Source: Leptodontidium sp. MPI-SDFR-AT-0119 (Eukaryota > Ascomycota > Leotiomycetes > Helotiales > Leptodontidiaceae). From it: a DNA stretch of 64,000 nucleotides. This document shows, piece after piece, positions 25,301-35,163 of this stretch. Under the pieces are notes generated by a model. That model made no database searches. It was not told the DNA's origin and saw nothing but the letters and a program-made list of their open reading frames with translations. How positions within the stretch are numbered: the stretch's first letter is position 1; each line of letters starts with the position of its first letter. Position numbers and translations under genes: made by a program. The stretch covers positions 186,001 through 250,000 of the forward strand of contig JAHLEZ010000028.1 of NCBI GenBank assembly GCA_020726505.1, in the 5' to 3' direction.

Positions 25301-26014
25301 AAGGTTAAATTAGAACTTAATCCTATTCAGGCTAATAAAGAGGAAATAAATCTATTTCAGCAAATCATAGGCTGCCTCTTATTCTTAACGCTAGCTACTA
25401 GACCTGACATATGCTACGCGGTAATAAAGCTCGCTCGATTTGCTAGTAACCCTAGCGCCTACTATATGATTGCCCTTAAAAACGTGCTTAGATACCTAAA
25501 AGGATCAAAAAAGCTAAGGCTAATCTACGAAAAAAGTCCTAGTCGATATATAAGCGGCTACTACGACGCCGACTACGCCGGAGATATTAGTACGGCTAAA
25601 TCGACTAGCGGCTTAAGCTTTTACTTAGCTAGCTGCTTAATAAGCTGGAAAAGCAAGCTACAAAGTATTATAACTCAAAACACGACTGAGGCCGAATACA
25701 TAGCTATTAATTTGGCTTTTAAAGAGACTGTTTATATAAAGCAGCTTCTAACCGAATTAGGCTATTACATACAGGAACGATTTCCTGTTTATACAGATAA
25801 CAACGGCGCTCTCCTATTAGCTAATAACTCTCAATTCCACGAGAAGACTAAGCATATTGCCGTTAAATATCACTTCGTTCGCGACCTCATAAACCAAGGC
25901 GAAATAGACCTAATTTATATAAGAGGGTCTAAACAAAAAGCCGACGGCTTTACTAAGCCACTAGACAAGCCTAAATTCGTTGAATTCATAAGGCATTTAA
26001 GGCTAGCCGAATAG
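22355..26014 (+). pseudogene. Copia-B protease-integrase-RT-RNase H, lightly damaged
   Basis: The protease motif is LDSGASEHYTPN near 22418 (DSGA intact). After a solo LTR (22598-22759) come the pre-integrase region with DCNACNSGKMHV near 23085, an integrase core starting FDINIAGPF near 23168, and ENKRAHKLANKSDRGILVGF near 23710. An acidic and proline-rich linker follows (24000-24330). Reverse transcriptase from about 24590 keeps WVYKIKES and an intact IYVDDLVIIG box at 25061-25087. RNase H is open from 25466 to the stop at 26012-26014; DADYAGDISTAKSTSG, TTEAEYIA and VYTDNNGALLLANN give its acidic residues, and KHIAVKYHFVRD closes it. About a dozen stops interrupt the rest. The RNase H segment is the best preserved pol piece in the window. 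Confidence 0.9.
22598..22759. repeat. Solo LTR (162 bp) in Copia-B pol
   Basis: It begins TGTCACATTTTGAC and ends TGATTTCCAACA, with duplication AACTA at 22593-22597 and 22760-22764. Removing it restores RVNY/IPGLK in the protease-to-integrase linker. It has balanced composition and looks recent. Confidence 0.92.
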
Positions 26015-26204
26015 GGCTAAAAATGGAGGAAAATAGACTGTGATTCTAGAGGGCGTATTACGGGTATTTCCTTTCTTATAACTGGCTTACCCTCCGCAAA
26101 GGGATATTTCATGTATTATATATATTCTTGTAAATACAAGCTCTGCTTTAAAGCTAGCTTGTATATAAGCTTATAAGGCTATTAAGGCACTCATTAAGAG
26201 GGCG

Positions 26205-26499
26205 TGTTAGATTTTGACTTCGGTAACTCGTGCCGATTCTACGCGAGAATAGCCGGAGTAATCTCCACTGCTTACGCGGACCGGAAATTACTCTCGTATT
26301 CGATTACGTAGTCCGTAAGAGCTACGTAATCGATTACGTAGTCGTCGAAGCTTCTAGAGAAGCTAATATTATATATAACTACCGAAGAGCCCTTATGGCT
26401 CTTCTCTCAAGCAAGCAAGCAAGCAATCTACTTTGTCTCTAATCACGTGTCCTCACTTACTGCGCTTCCTCTCTTCTGATTGGCCCACCTATTTTCACA
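26205..26499 (+). repeat. 3' LTR of Copia-B (295 bp)
   Basis: It begins TGTTAGATTTTGACTTCGG and ends CACCTATTTTCACA. It carries the repeated half-sites CGATTACGTAGTC and a CTTCTAGAGAAG palindrome near 26350. It is preceded by AAGAGGGCG. It pairs with 26854-27146. Confidence 0.9.
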
Positions 26500-27146
26500 G
26501 ATTAAGCATATTGCCGTTAAATATCACTACGTTCGCGACCTTATAAACTAAGGCGAAATAGACTTAATTTATATAAAAGGGTCTAAACAAAAAGCTGACG
26601 GCTTTATAAAGCCGCTAGATAAGCCTAAGTTTATTAAATTTGTAAGGCTTTTAAGACTAGCCGAATAAGGCTAAGGACAAAAGAAATAGACTGTGATTCT
26701 AGAGGGCGTATTACGGTTATTTTCTTTATAACTAGCTTACCCTTCGTAAAGGGATATTCTATGTATTAATATATTCTTATAAATACAAGCTCTACTTTAA
26801 AGCTAGCTTGTATATAAGCTTATAAGGCTATTAAGGCATTTATTAAGAGGGCGTGTTAGATTTTGACTTCGGTAACTCGTGCCGATTCTACGCTAGAGAA
26901 CAGCCGAAGTAATCTCCACTACTTACGCGGCTCGGAAATTACTCTCGTATTCGATTACGTAGTCGAATCTTCTAGAGAAGTCGATTACGTAGTTATCGAA
27001 GCTTCTAGAGAAGCTATTATTATATATATAACTACTAAAGAACCCTTATGGCTCTTCTCTCAAGCAAGCAAGCAATCTACTTTGTCTCTAATCACGTGTT
27101 CACCTACTGCGCTTCCTCTCTCCTGATTGGCCCACCTATTTTCACA
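26500..27146 (+). repeat. Second Copia-B 3' end: RNase H tail plus LTR, directly repeated
   Basis: 26500-26853 repeats the last about 55 codons of RNase H (from KHIAVKYH) and the 3' untranslated stretch already seen at 25850-26204, with more mutations (a Gln codon is TAA in RDLIN*GEID). A 293-bp LTR follows at 26854-27146. The upstream element therefore ends exactly inside the RNase H of an older copy of its own family, or the arrangement arose by unequal recombination. A 5-bp duplication cannot be tested because the upstream LTR is missing. Confidence 0.82.
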
Positions 27147-28378
27147 ATAAGTGGGGGGGTTATATTATATAAGTCCTTGACTTTATCTCTTTTAATAAGA
27201 GAGATCTTAGGTAATCTTAATAGTGAAATCGTCTTTATAAGTTTTACTCTTAACCCTTCTAAAGGAGTATCTTCCTTTACGGAATAAATAATTACCTCTA
27301 ATTAGTATTATAGAGACATCAGGGGTTAATTTTATTAAAGTATTATTGGGATTAGCGGTAGTAGTCGAGAGAGTAATTCCCAGATGTGATTCGGTACTAA
27401 TTCGGGGTAGTTCTAAATTTATATTTTTATTTAGTCCTTTAGTTATAAATTTTCTTTAACTTATATTGCCTCTACTAAAGCCTTTATTATCTTCGTCCCC
27501 CTTTGTCGTCGTATAAACACATTAAAGGCTCGTAAGTCGTCCTTAAGGTATATATATTTTATAACCTTAATTATTTTAAACTCTTTTATTATTTAACCCT
27601 TAAAATACTCTTAAAAGTCTTAGAAAAGGAATTCTCCCTTAATATAGTCGTTATAAAAGGACTCACGGAACTTCCGCGAGTATACCGTCGTATTTACTAT
27701 AAAAGTTAAGTCAGGATTTAGTATCTCTTTTAATATAACCGTATTATTAAATGTTTTTAGAGTTAATTCTAGCTCTAGCGTACAGTCTAAAGTATCCGCT
27801 ATTATATCAGATATAATTTATAAGTGATTTAGTAAGTTCCTAAATAAGTTTCTTAAAAGTCTAAAGTTTTAAATTTAAGGATATTAAATTAATAGTCTTT
27901 ATAAAGTAACTATCGTATTATAATAGCTCTTCTCTAACGTGCGATAGTCTTAGTCGAGTCTTAAGAGAGAAATTGCCTTTCCTTTATAATTTAGAAAAGG
28001 TAAAACGCCTTTTAAGGAAAATATAGTAAAGTAATCCTTAAATTAAAGCCTAAAATCTACTTTATAATCTAAGACCTTTTCTATTTATAATAAGGTTAAT
28101 AATATAAGCTTACTACTAATTGGTATTAGTGTAGTACTAGTTTATGTACTACGCTATATATATAAATATATTTTAATACGAGTATAGCGATAAAGTAATA
28201 AATATATAGTTTAAAATCTATATATTTCTAAGAGAGCGCGAGGAGGGCTAGACTATATATTACGAAACCCCACTGAATCTCTACTGAAACTAGTCCGGCT
28301 AAGCTTTAACCCCTGACTTTGACCTGCACCTACTTTTCTAAACCGAAGTATACTCATGCAAGGACTTGTGGACTAACA
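27147..28378 (-). mobile_element. Copia-A copy 3, 5' fragment on the minus strand
   Basis: 28130-28378 is the Copia-A LTR in reverse orientation (matches 36816-37070 and 13835-14090). The adjacent 27147-28129 matches, in reverse, the start of the internal region of copy 2 (37071-37607 plus about 39214-39650). It contains only the leader and early gag region. It is cut at 27147 by the second Copia-B LTR. Stops are dense. Confidence 0.75.
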
Positions 28379-28751
28379 TTTAAAAATACTAGAACTTTCG
28401 CTGAGAATAGAAACTAGTGCGAAGTGGCTAAGCACTATGTCTTAAAACAATAGAATTAGAACAGTAGCCTAAGGGAGATAGATTTTCTAGTATTATAAGT
28501 GCTCTCACTTTATAACTTTCCCTAGTTCCTTAGTAGTCTTCGTTCTCCCTAAGTTAAAGGTCCGCATTCTCTATATTCGTCGTTTTACTTTAAGGGCTAA
28601 GAGATAACTAACTAAATAGCTCCCTTAGTTTAGACAATTATTATTTTTATTAACTCTCCTTATATAAGTTAATACATAGGGGCCTTACTATTATACTTAC
28701 TTAGTTCCTCCTTTAGTAGTAACTCACTCCTTGCGTCAGTCACTAAATATA
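28379..28751. other. Degraded AT-rich stretch, no feature seen
   Basis: I see no coding frame, repeat unit or motif here beyond RIP-type composition. Confidence 0.4.
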
Positions 28752-29032
28752 TATAAGAGGGACAAACTCTAATTTATACAATAAGAGGGTAATATATAGT
28801 GATTTACTAAAGGAAATTCTAGGCTCTATAAATAATAAATCAATTAAATCTAAAGATATCACATATCTAGAGAGTACGAATCGGCAAAGAAGGGGAGGGA
28901 AAAGAGTTCTAATAAATAGAATATATTTAGTATTACGTTCTTGACGTTCTGTAATTAAGTGTTAGCTCCTTTTATGTGCGAAGGACTAGCGCAGTTATGT
29001 GACAAAAGAAATCAGCGGCTGTCCCCGCCACA
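28752..29032. repeat. LTR-like dispersed repeat R, copy 1 (281 bp, solo)
   Basis: It aligns over its whole length with 52511-52790. The left end TATAAGAGGG corresponds to TGTGGGAGGG in the other copy by G-to-A changes; the right end is TGTCCCCGCCACA. The flanks are ATATA on the left and GTATA on the right, a possible 5-bp duplication with one change. The TG..CA ends and lack of an internal region fit a solo LTR. Confidence 0.65.
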
Positions 29033-29479
29033 GTATATATATAATGATTTCGAAGAGGGTTTGGTGATTTGAGGGTTATTGATAGGCTTTTAAGTACTAC
29101 TAGTGCGTGTATAAAGTAGTGGTGAGAAAGCCTCTATATGCCTTTATAAAGCCACGTCGGCGCGTGTATGCGACTAAGAAGCTTTAATAGCTTACGGGGC
29201 TTATAACTGTCGTGCAAGAGTACGCTTAGAGGCTCTATAGAGGCGAATTTAACGTATTATTAAGGTATACGCAGTACTATAATTAATAGTTGTTTTCTCT
29301 ACGTATAGTCTATTCGAGCTCCCTGAATATGGAGCTCGCGGGCGCTTTGGCCATGGTGCCTTTGATTGGGCTCGCTTAGCCGGCCTACCATAACCTGCAC
29401 GACAATCTTCTTATCGTTAAAGTTCGGATATAAAGTAACACTAAGTAAGGGTTTTATACCTAGTCTCACGTTTCATTCT
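29033..29479. other. Region upstream of the aldo-keto reductase relic
   Basis: It probably holds the lost N-terminal part of the aldo-keto reductase pseudogene and its promoter, but I cannot align it. The stretch 29318-29400 is GC-richer (GAGCTCGCGGGCGCTTTGG). No other gene is seen. Confidence 0.35.
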
Positions 29480-30249
29480 AATCTAGAATATATAAGAGAG
29501 GCCTGTGACTAGTCTCTTAAACGATTAGGTATAAAGCATATCGATCTGTACTATATGTATATTTTAGATAAAAAGACCCTAATCGAGGATATAATTAAGA
29601 CTATAGTAGAGCTAAAGAAGTAAAATTAATATTTAAAGTTAAATAGGACACGTTAATATAAACTAGAGCTAGGAAAATCAAGTACCTTAGGCTCTACGGT
29701 ACAAACAAGAAGGGGCTTCGTCGAGCTAAAGCGGTACATTACATCGACTTTATTTAAGTTAAATATAGCCTATTTGCTCTCGATATAGAGGATCTAGAAG
29801 AAAGATGTCTCGAAACTTGTCGCGAACTTGGGATTGCGGTGGTTTGTCTTAGTTTACTCGGCCGAGGCTTTTTAATAGATTAATATAAGACTAAGAATGA
29901 TTTTAAGGCAAATAACGTTTAGCGTTTGTTTCTACGTTTTTTTGCCAAGAACTTTCCTAAAAACTTAAAGTTTATAAAGTATATATAATTTATAATAAAA
30001 AAGAAAGGATATATAGCTACTTAGCTTTGTCTAGCCTTTTTAATAACACAAAGAGACGATAGTATCCTAATCCTAGGAGCGAAAAGTATTAAACGTCTAA
30101 AGGAAAATACTAACTCCCTTAACATTGTCCTAATAGAGGAAGAGCTTAAGGACATTTAATATGAGATCTCTAGTATTCCACTTTCTGGCTTACATCGTCC
30201 GGGGGCTTATGCCACTATCTATGGCATCGAAACACTAAAACGAAAGTAA
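29480..30249 (+). pseudogene. Aldo-keto reductase (NADPH-dependent, AKR13/yakC-like), decayed, with a relic intron
   Basis: A host enzyme, not a transposon protein. In frame are NLEYIREACD then SLKRLGIKHIDLYYMYI (the helix and strand before the catalytic His, which now reads Tyr), IKYLRLYGT, LRRAKAVHYIDF, KYSLFALDIED, LETCRELGIAVVCLSLLGRG, FAKNFPKNLKFIKYI, ATxLCLAFLITQ and ILILGAKSIKRLKENTNSL, ending at TAA 30247-30249. The segment order and spacing match the C-terminal two thirds of AKR proteins. A 47-nt GT..AG gap at 29620-29666 must be removed to keep the frame, so the copy still has a spliceosomal intron and came from DNA duplication, not reverse transcription. At least eight internal stops, mostly at former Gln and Trp positions, fit RIP. 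Confidence 0.85.
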
Positions 30250-31195
30250 ACGAACGCTACTTTTAGGAATTCGAGCAGAGCACAAGTAGTCTTTAAGGAA
30301 GTTCGTTACTATTAGCCCTTTTATTAGTCTACTAAGCTTTGAAGACTTTTCTGAGTTTTTATTAGGCTGTAATAGCTTCGTATCTTCATTATTCTTGGTC
30401 TTGACGGTGGTTCTAGGGGTTAGTCTAAAATCTAGGCCCTTATAAAGACTTAATATATATAAACAAGGTTAATATTTAATTAGATGCCAATTACCTCTAA
30501 TTTTAGAGTTAAAATCTATTCACATGTTAAATACTGCTAGTCGGGATCTCACCCTCATTAGTGCGAAGTTATCACGTGACGTACATTTGTAAAATTACGG
30601 CCTAAGAGTAGAACGAAGAGTTCGCACTATAACTCTAATTATTACTATTAAGCCGCGTTTACATTATTATCAGCATATCACGTGCCTTCGTTGTCGAGTT
30701 GAAAGTAACGTTAAGTGAACCAGCTAATAACAGAGTAATCATTACTACTAATAATATATAAATTTAATACAACTAAGCTCAGTTTAGTAGTACTTTGGAG
30801 TACAAACCGGGCAAGGATACACAGTCACAAGTGTCTGGAAATGGACCCCACTAAAAATATTGAACTAAAAAACTAGCGACACCCAATTCGCCTTCTACTG
30901 TATTAAAAGAGGACTGCACTAGGGATATGATGTCATACATTTCCATTAAGGACAAGATGCCCCCTCAGGACAAGATTTGTCAGTGGCCATATCACCACAA
31001 TACTATTATCTAATGGAGTTTTTCCGTCCTAACATTCCCAAATGCCATCTAGGGTGAGGGAATGTAACGAATTCTGTAAGGGCGTAGCTAAAGCCAGCTG
31101 GCCTTATTGTAGGGTGTCAGTAACTTGTTCCCTAAATTAACGCCGAAACCCAAGCCAATCAATTTCCTTATCATATTTCCTTTCACAAGCCTAGT
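30250..31195. other. Intergenic stretch, composition shifting from RIP-like to normal
   Basis: 30250-30520 is AT-rich. From about 30530 the sequence is more balanced and contains several TCACGTG-like boxes (30581, 30690). No protein, RNA gene or repeat is recognised on either strand. Confidence 0.35.
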
Positions 31196-31199
31196 AGTC

Positions 31200-31395
31200 A
31201 TTGTATAAAAAATATGGGCTCGGAGTCCTCACCCTCCGGAGGGGCTCTTCGATTCGTCCTCGCTGCATTACGTGATATCCTCGGCCGTATTGTGGCTTGA
31301 CATCTCGGACAGGTCTTCATCTTACAACCCGGGCACTGTAATAAATAATTCCAAATCTCATAGCACTCTGGGCATACTATACGACCTTATACTTT
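31200..31395 (-). pseudogene. Cys-rich zinc-binding fragment (unassigned)
   Basis: On the minus strand, a frame of about 60 codons reads GRIVCPECYEIWNYLLQCPG and then CKMKTCPRCQATIRPRISRN before ending FFIQ-stop near 31215. Four CxxC-like pairs within about 30 residues suggest a RING- or ribbon-type zinc site. A TAA lies just upstream (WWLKV-stop), and no start is found, so it is either a last exon or a broken gene. Family not recognised. The ending lies in normal-composition DNA. Low certainty. Confidence 0.35.
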
Positions 31396-31493
31396 TAGCC
31401 ACCAATCGTCGTGGGGGCAAGTTAATATGGAAGCCTAGTGAGTGCTTTTATTGGCTATAAAAAGCACTCAGGGAGATTAAGATGTACGTATTA

Positions 31494-32466
31494 CTCGTCG
31501 GTTTCCTGATTTTTTTGGAGTTTTTTTCCGACCTGCGCTAGCAGGTCGGTACCACTAACTTCGACATACCAGCAACTTCGACACGACGACTTAATCAAGG
31601 AATAACCTTTTTACTACTAATACGATCGAATCAAAAGTTGGACCATTAAATCCGAAATAAAATTCTGTATAAATTACACTTTAGATGACGTCATTTGATT
31701 CACGTAGTGTGTTGTAATTAAATAGACTAAGCGAAAATTTGAGGTCCCGCGAGGTAAAAAACATAGAAAATGTTAACTTCTACGTCTAACTTCTTAACCC
31801 CTTTAAAGATTTTAGTAAAAAAGATCCATGGGATATACTAATTAGACCTATTCTAATCGATTCCGAGATTTATATAACTATCGCACAACATTTGGTGGTG
31901 GAAAAGAAGTGGTTTCGCCCAAAAATATAGGTTTCGGGTATCCTCGCTTATGTAATCCAGCATCCAATCCTTCTAACACTAACTCATACCCCTCAATTGT
32001 AATCATCGTAATCTACAGGCCCACCACCACTATTATTACCCAAATTGACGTCGGAATCGGAATCAGCGGACAAATCTGACTCCAAAAGGCTCTCAATATC
32101 ACTGCCATCTTCTTACTCGTTGTCGCTAGGTATCTCAATCGCTTTTTGTGTTAGTCTCCTGGCGCGAATTGGTCTTTGCGGGACGTCCCGAGGTGCCAAG
32201 ACCTGCCAACTCTGCACCAAAAACCCATATTCAGATCAAGACAACGCATGAGTAATTAGCCCTAGCCCTAATACACTAGTGTGATAATAATACTTTCGAC
32301 TACGGCGCATTTTTCTATAAAGAAATCAAGTCAATCGAACTAGAATTGGACTTTTAAAGTAATTAAACAGGCTGAAAAGGCCATGTCGAAGTTGCTGGTA
32401 TGTCGAAGTTGGTGACCTGCTGGCGCAGGTCGGTAATTTTCCAAAAAAAGTCAGGAAACCGACGAG
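31494..32466. mobile_element. TA-flanked inverted-repeat DNA transposon (973 bp, Tc1/mariner-like, non-autonomous)
   Basis: Terminal inverted repeats of about 85-90 bp lie at 31494-31583 and 32384-32466. Outer ends are CTCGTCGGTTTCCTGA and its complement. A TA dinucleotide flanks both ends (31492-31493 and 32467-32468), as for Tc1/mariner/pogo insertions. Each repeat contains a small perfect hairpin (CCGACCTGC..GCAGGTCGG on the left, GACCTGC..GCAGGTC on the right) and the motif ACTTCGACATACCAGCAACT. The interior has no intact transposase. On the minus strand one decayed frame at about 31960-32250 is acidic and Ser/Asp-rich (IESLLESDLSADSDSDVNL), so the element may be a deletion derivative. 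Confidence 0.85.
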
Positions 32467-32479
32467 TACTCTTAGTATT

Positions 32480-32960
32480 TTTTGGTCTCATTATTAATAA
32501 TCTTTTACCACTTCTTGGCTTATTCCTCTTATTGTTCTCTTATTGTTTTAATTCTACTACTCCCTCCTCTGCTTATTATTTTCTTAACGCCTTTAACGCT
32601 TCCCGCTCTCGTTTCCCTCGCTCTTCCTACTACTATTTCCAAATCCTTACTATTCTCTCCCTCTCCTCCCTCTCCCTCTCTTGCCTTTCTTAAGTTTCTT
32701 TGGCTTGTGTCCTGTCTTAAATCACTCGTATCTTCCCATTATTAATCAAATCCGCAGTATCCACCTCCTCCTTCGCCTTTCTTAACCTACTTTCCTCTTT
32801 CTTTAAGTCTGTTTTCTTTAACCTAATCGCCTCTCCTTTATATCTTTCTTAATTCTTCTCTCCTGCCTTTCCCTACAATCGCTAGCGAAATCGGCCTCCG
32901 CCCAGACATAGTCTTTTAAAATGTTAGCCCCGCTTCTTGACCCTACTCCACTGCCCGCTA
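32480..32960 (-). pseudogene. Possible tail of a pogo/Fot1-type transposase (low-complexity Lys/Arg/Glu frame)
   Basis: The plus strand is pyrimidine-rich. Read on the minus strand it gives broken, charged, coiled-coil-like segments (KTDLKKEESRLRKAKEEV; REREREEREREE). Fungal Fot1/pogo DDE transposases end in tails of this type after a conserved SPSKVQ-like motif. I see no DDE core or terminal repeat of its own. The adjacent TA-flanked element makes the guess reasonable but it stays weak. Plus-strand frames here are Leu/Ser-rich shadows. Confidence 0.35.
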
Positions 32961-33214
32961 ACAATTCGAATACGTGATACACTCTCTCAAAGTATATTTC
33001 TGTATAGCAGGTTACAAAACTAATTCTGCCATTTGTGCAGATAATATTCCATTAAACCTTGTCATTCAGTAATCTTCGTTTTCTACGAGACTGGATGTGG
33101 TATCGCGATGTATTGGGGCAGCTATTATGGATTACTTTGAAAGCCCACAGCCTTTGGCTACAAGGTTACAGACGGTCAATAGTATTCTTGGACTCATTCC
33201 TTTCCACAATAGAC

Positions 33215-33529
33215 TTAGGAGAAAGATTGCTGTAGGCAGTCGTTGGATTTCTCGCGATCTCTCAATCCCATTGCTAGCCACAAACGAAATGCTACATGCA
33301 ATCCCCAGTGCATTTTCGATTCGAATAAACTAAGCTTCGCGACGTCCAAAAAGACTTCCAAGTCAGACCGCTTATAATTTACCACAAGGTTTTCTTTCCA
33401 TTGTGGAACTAGCTCACAGAAACTATAGGCTTTGTCTTTTGGAAGACTGCATTCGTGGTGTTGGGCGCATACTTCAATCACTTCATCGAACATCGCGACA
33501 TCACCCCACTCTGACATCTTAATGCTCAT
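33215..33529 (-). pseudogene. HET-domain (heterokaryon incompatibility) protein fragment
   Basis: A 104-codon frame begins MSIKMSEWGDVAMFDEVIE and holds HECSLPKDKAYSFCELVPQW then NYKRSDLEVFLDVAKL. The phrase P-x-D-K-x-Y-S-F-x-x-L-V-P followed by DYxRSDLEVFLDVA resembles the segment that ends the HET domain in fungal incompatibility proteins (commonly DPRDKVYALLGL). The N-terminal HET core and the long C-terminal region are missing, so I read it as a gene remnant. It ends at TAA 33217-33215 and starts 101 bp beyond the stop of the next gene on the same strand. It could instead be an exon of a larger, unpredicted gene. Confidence 0.45.
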
Positions 33530-33630
33530 CAGATACGGAGCCTCTCAGCCTCTCCTCCCGTAAGGGGAAAAAGGAAGCCAGTTTTTGGAGGGGCTTCGTG
33601 GGCCCACTGCAACGTATGTGCAATGTCAAT

Positions 33631-34817
33631 TCAGCGGACTTTGACTTTGGTTGTTTGACAATACGCGCACCGTTGGCCACCGCATTGCACGCATCCTTCT
33701 ACCATGATACTTATCCCCGCTTGGCCACACGTACACTATAAAGTATCAATGACTGGAAGATATAAAATTGCTATAGTTGAAACTTACGCATTGCCAAATA
33801 TAAGCAAATCTTATACTGCGGCGATGACCCCGACGAATAGTGGTGGGCGGAGGGTTCTTCCTGGCCGTTATTATAAGTTGGAGTGCCTTGCTTAATCCTT
33901 GGATTACAGATGGTGGGGGAGCAGTGTCCGGAGTATTATTTGGTTCGAACCGAGTATCTATCTCCGCACGAAATTGAGGCAGGACAGTAGCCTGTCGTGG
34001 GGGGTGTCGAGATATATGAGGGTTATCATCAAAGATATCATCGAAGACGTCCTCGCTCTCTGCTCGATTGAGTCGAATCTCATTTAGATCTTGGAGGTCC
34101 ACCGTGGAAAGAATGGCATCTTGCATGTAAACGACAGTATTTGACGTCATCGCTGTAGCAAAAGTGTATATACTCTCGGTATCTTCGACCGTTGAAGGTT
34201 GCGGGTCGTTCGAGGGGTTTTCTTGCGCCAATTCGTCTTCAATTGTATTCATTGTTTCGATTATTCGCTCGTTTTCGGCTAGTGCCTCCGTTGCAGTTGG
34301 TACGGGAGCAGACCTAGTTTGGCAGACATTGTCAGTTAAGAAGTTGAAGCAGAACGGACTAAACTTACAGCAGGGCCTGATTCTGGGTTGCAGAAGGCAA
34401 TAATTGCAACAGCAATCCAACGTTCGACTTCGCCCCACCCAACCTTAGTATCAACAACTGAATACTACTCTCCTTCATCAATAGCTTCGTCTGCGAGAAA
34501 GATACCACTTTTTCCCCATTTTTAACAGCCATGTGTAGCTGATCAATAAGAGTATCGAACTCCATGAAGATTTCCTCGCAGTTAGTGACTATCATTTCCA
34601 CAAGATCCTTCGTGGACGGCGACAAGTTTTCCCAGTTGCTCTGCAGAGTTGTGTGGAGGATATGTAGCAGATTCCCGAACACCTCCAAGTCTTTCGCATG
34701 TACCTCGATGATCTTCGGCGCTGTTTGAAATTTCTTAGTCAAATTGTAGACCTCCCATGATATCTTGACGGCTCGTAGTCCGAGGCTGTTGAATGGGAGG
34801 GCTTCGACTCCTGACAT
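33631..34817 (-). CDS. Fungal STAND/NLR-type N-terminal helical domain protein with C-terminal zinc ribbon, 359 aa, three exons
   Basis: Exons 34817-34369, 34313-33788 and 33735-33631, with introns of 55 and 52 nt (GTAAGT donors, TAG acceptors); the joined length is 1080 nt with no internal stop. Residues 1-145 (MSGVEALPFNSLGLRAVKIS, then WEVYNLTKKFQTAPKIIEV) are the helical fungal N-terminal domain that heads many STAND/NACHT proteins. Residues 150-300 are acidic, low-complexity linker. Residues 322-351 form a Cys-rich ribbon: YIWQC-CTCGQAG, then EGCVQCGGQRCAYC (Cys 325, 326, 328, 340, 343, 348, 351), a tail common in fungal NLR-like and related proteins. There is no NTPase or repeat domain, so it could be a stand-alone adaptor. 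The second intron is decided by frame: only the 33736 acceptor yields the ribbon. Composition is normal and not RIP-damaged. Confidence 0.82.
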
Positions 34818-35163
34818 AGTTCATAGGACGTTTGCTGGGTATACAGATGCTTCTCGTAGATTGTAGGGAACTAAGCTTCTGCCTAGCAAATGGAGCCCGA
34901 ACGGGGCTGTTGCGACGGATCTAAAGGAGCTCGAGAGCTGTATTCTGGGAAAGCTCACTACCCGCTATATCCTGGAGAAGGTTAGCTCTGGTGCACGAGA
35001 GAAGTAACTCGCTTTCTGAATGAGATTTTGTTGTCTGCCTTGGACAGCTGTCGTAACAGCGTTTCATTTTACTTTTGGTGACGAGAACACGTGACGAGCT
35101 GAAAGAGCTACCGCCGCAGCCGCTGGCGGGCAAGTTGTGGGAAGGGAGTTGCCTTTGTATCAA
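34818..35163 (-). promoter_or_regulatory. 5' region of the helical-domain/zinc-ribbon gene
   Basis: Normal-composition DNA upstream of the start codon, with one CACGTGAC box at 35088-35095. It ends where AT-rich degraded sequence begins near 35165. An 80-codon frame on the minus strand (Ser-rich, no domain) is not convincing as a gene. Confidence 0.35.

Larger units (their letters stand above)
14091..26499 (+). mobile_element. Copia-type LTR retrotransposon, family B, with three nested insertions
   Basis: With the inserts 14407-19838, 20666-22349 and 22598-22759 removed, a Gag frame (from 14198) runs to a Pol frame ending at 26014. A 3' LTR follows at 26205-26499, after a short purine tract (AAGAGGGCG). 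No family B LTR is seen upstream of 14198. The element directly abuts the Copia-A 3' LTR, so its 5' LTR is missing or displaced. Damage is much lighter than in the neighbours: several reading segments of 70-180 codons remain open. This suggests a younger element or fewer RIP cycles. Confidence 0.85.

Noticed and set aside
32400..32745. Leu/Ser-rich plus-strand frames with apparent membrane segments
   Set aside because: Shadow of a purine-rich minus-strand sequence; the charged minus-strand reading is the more likely origin.
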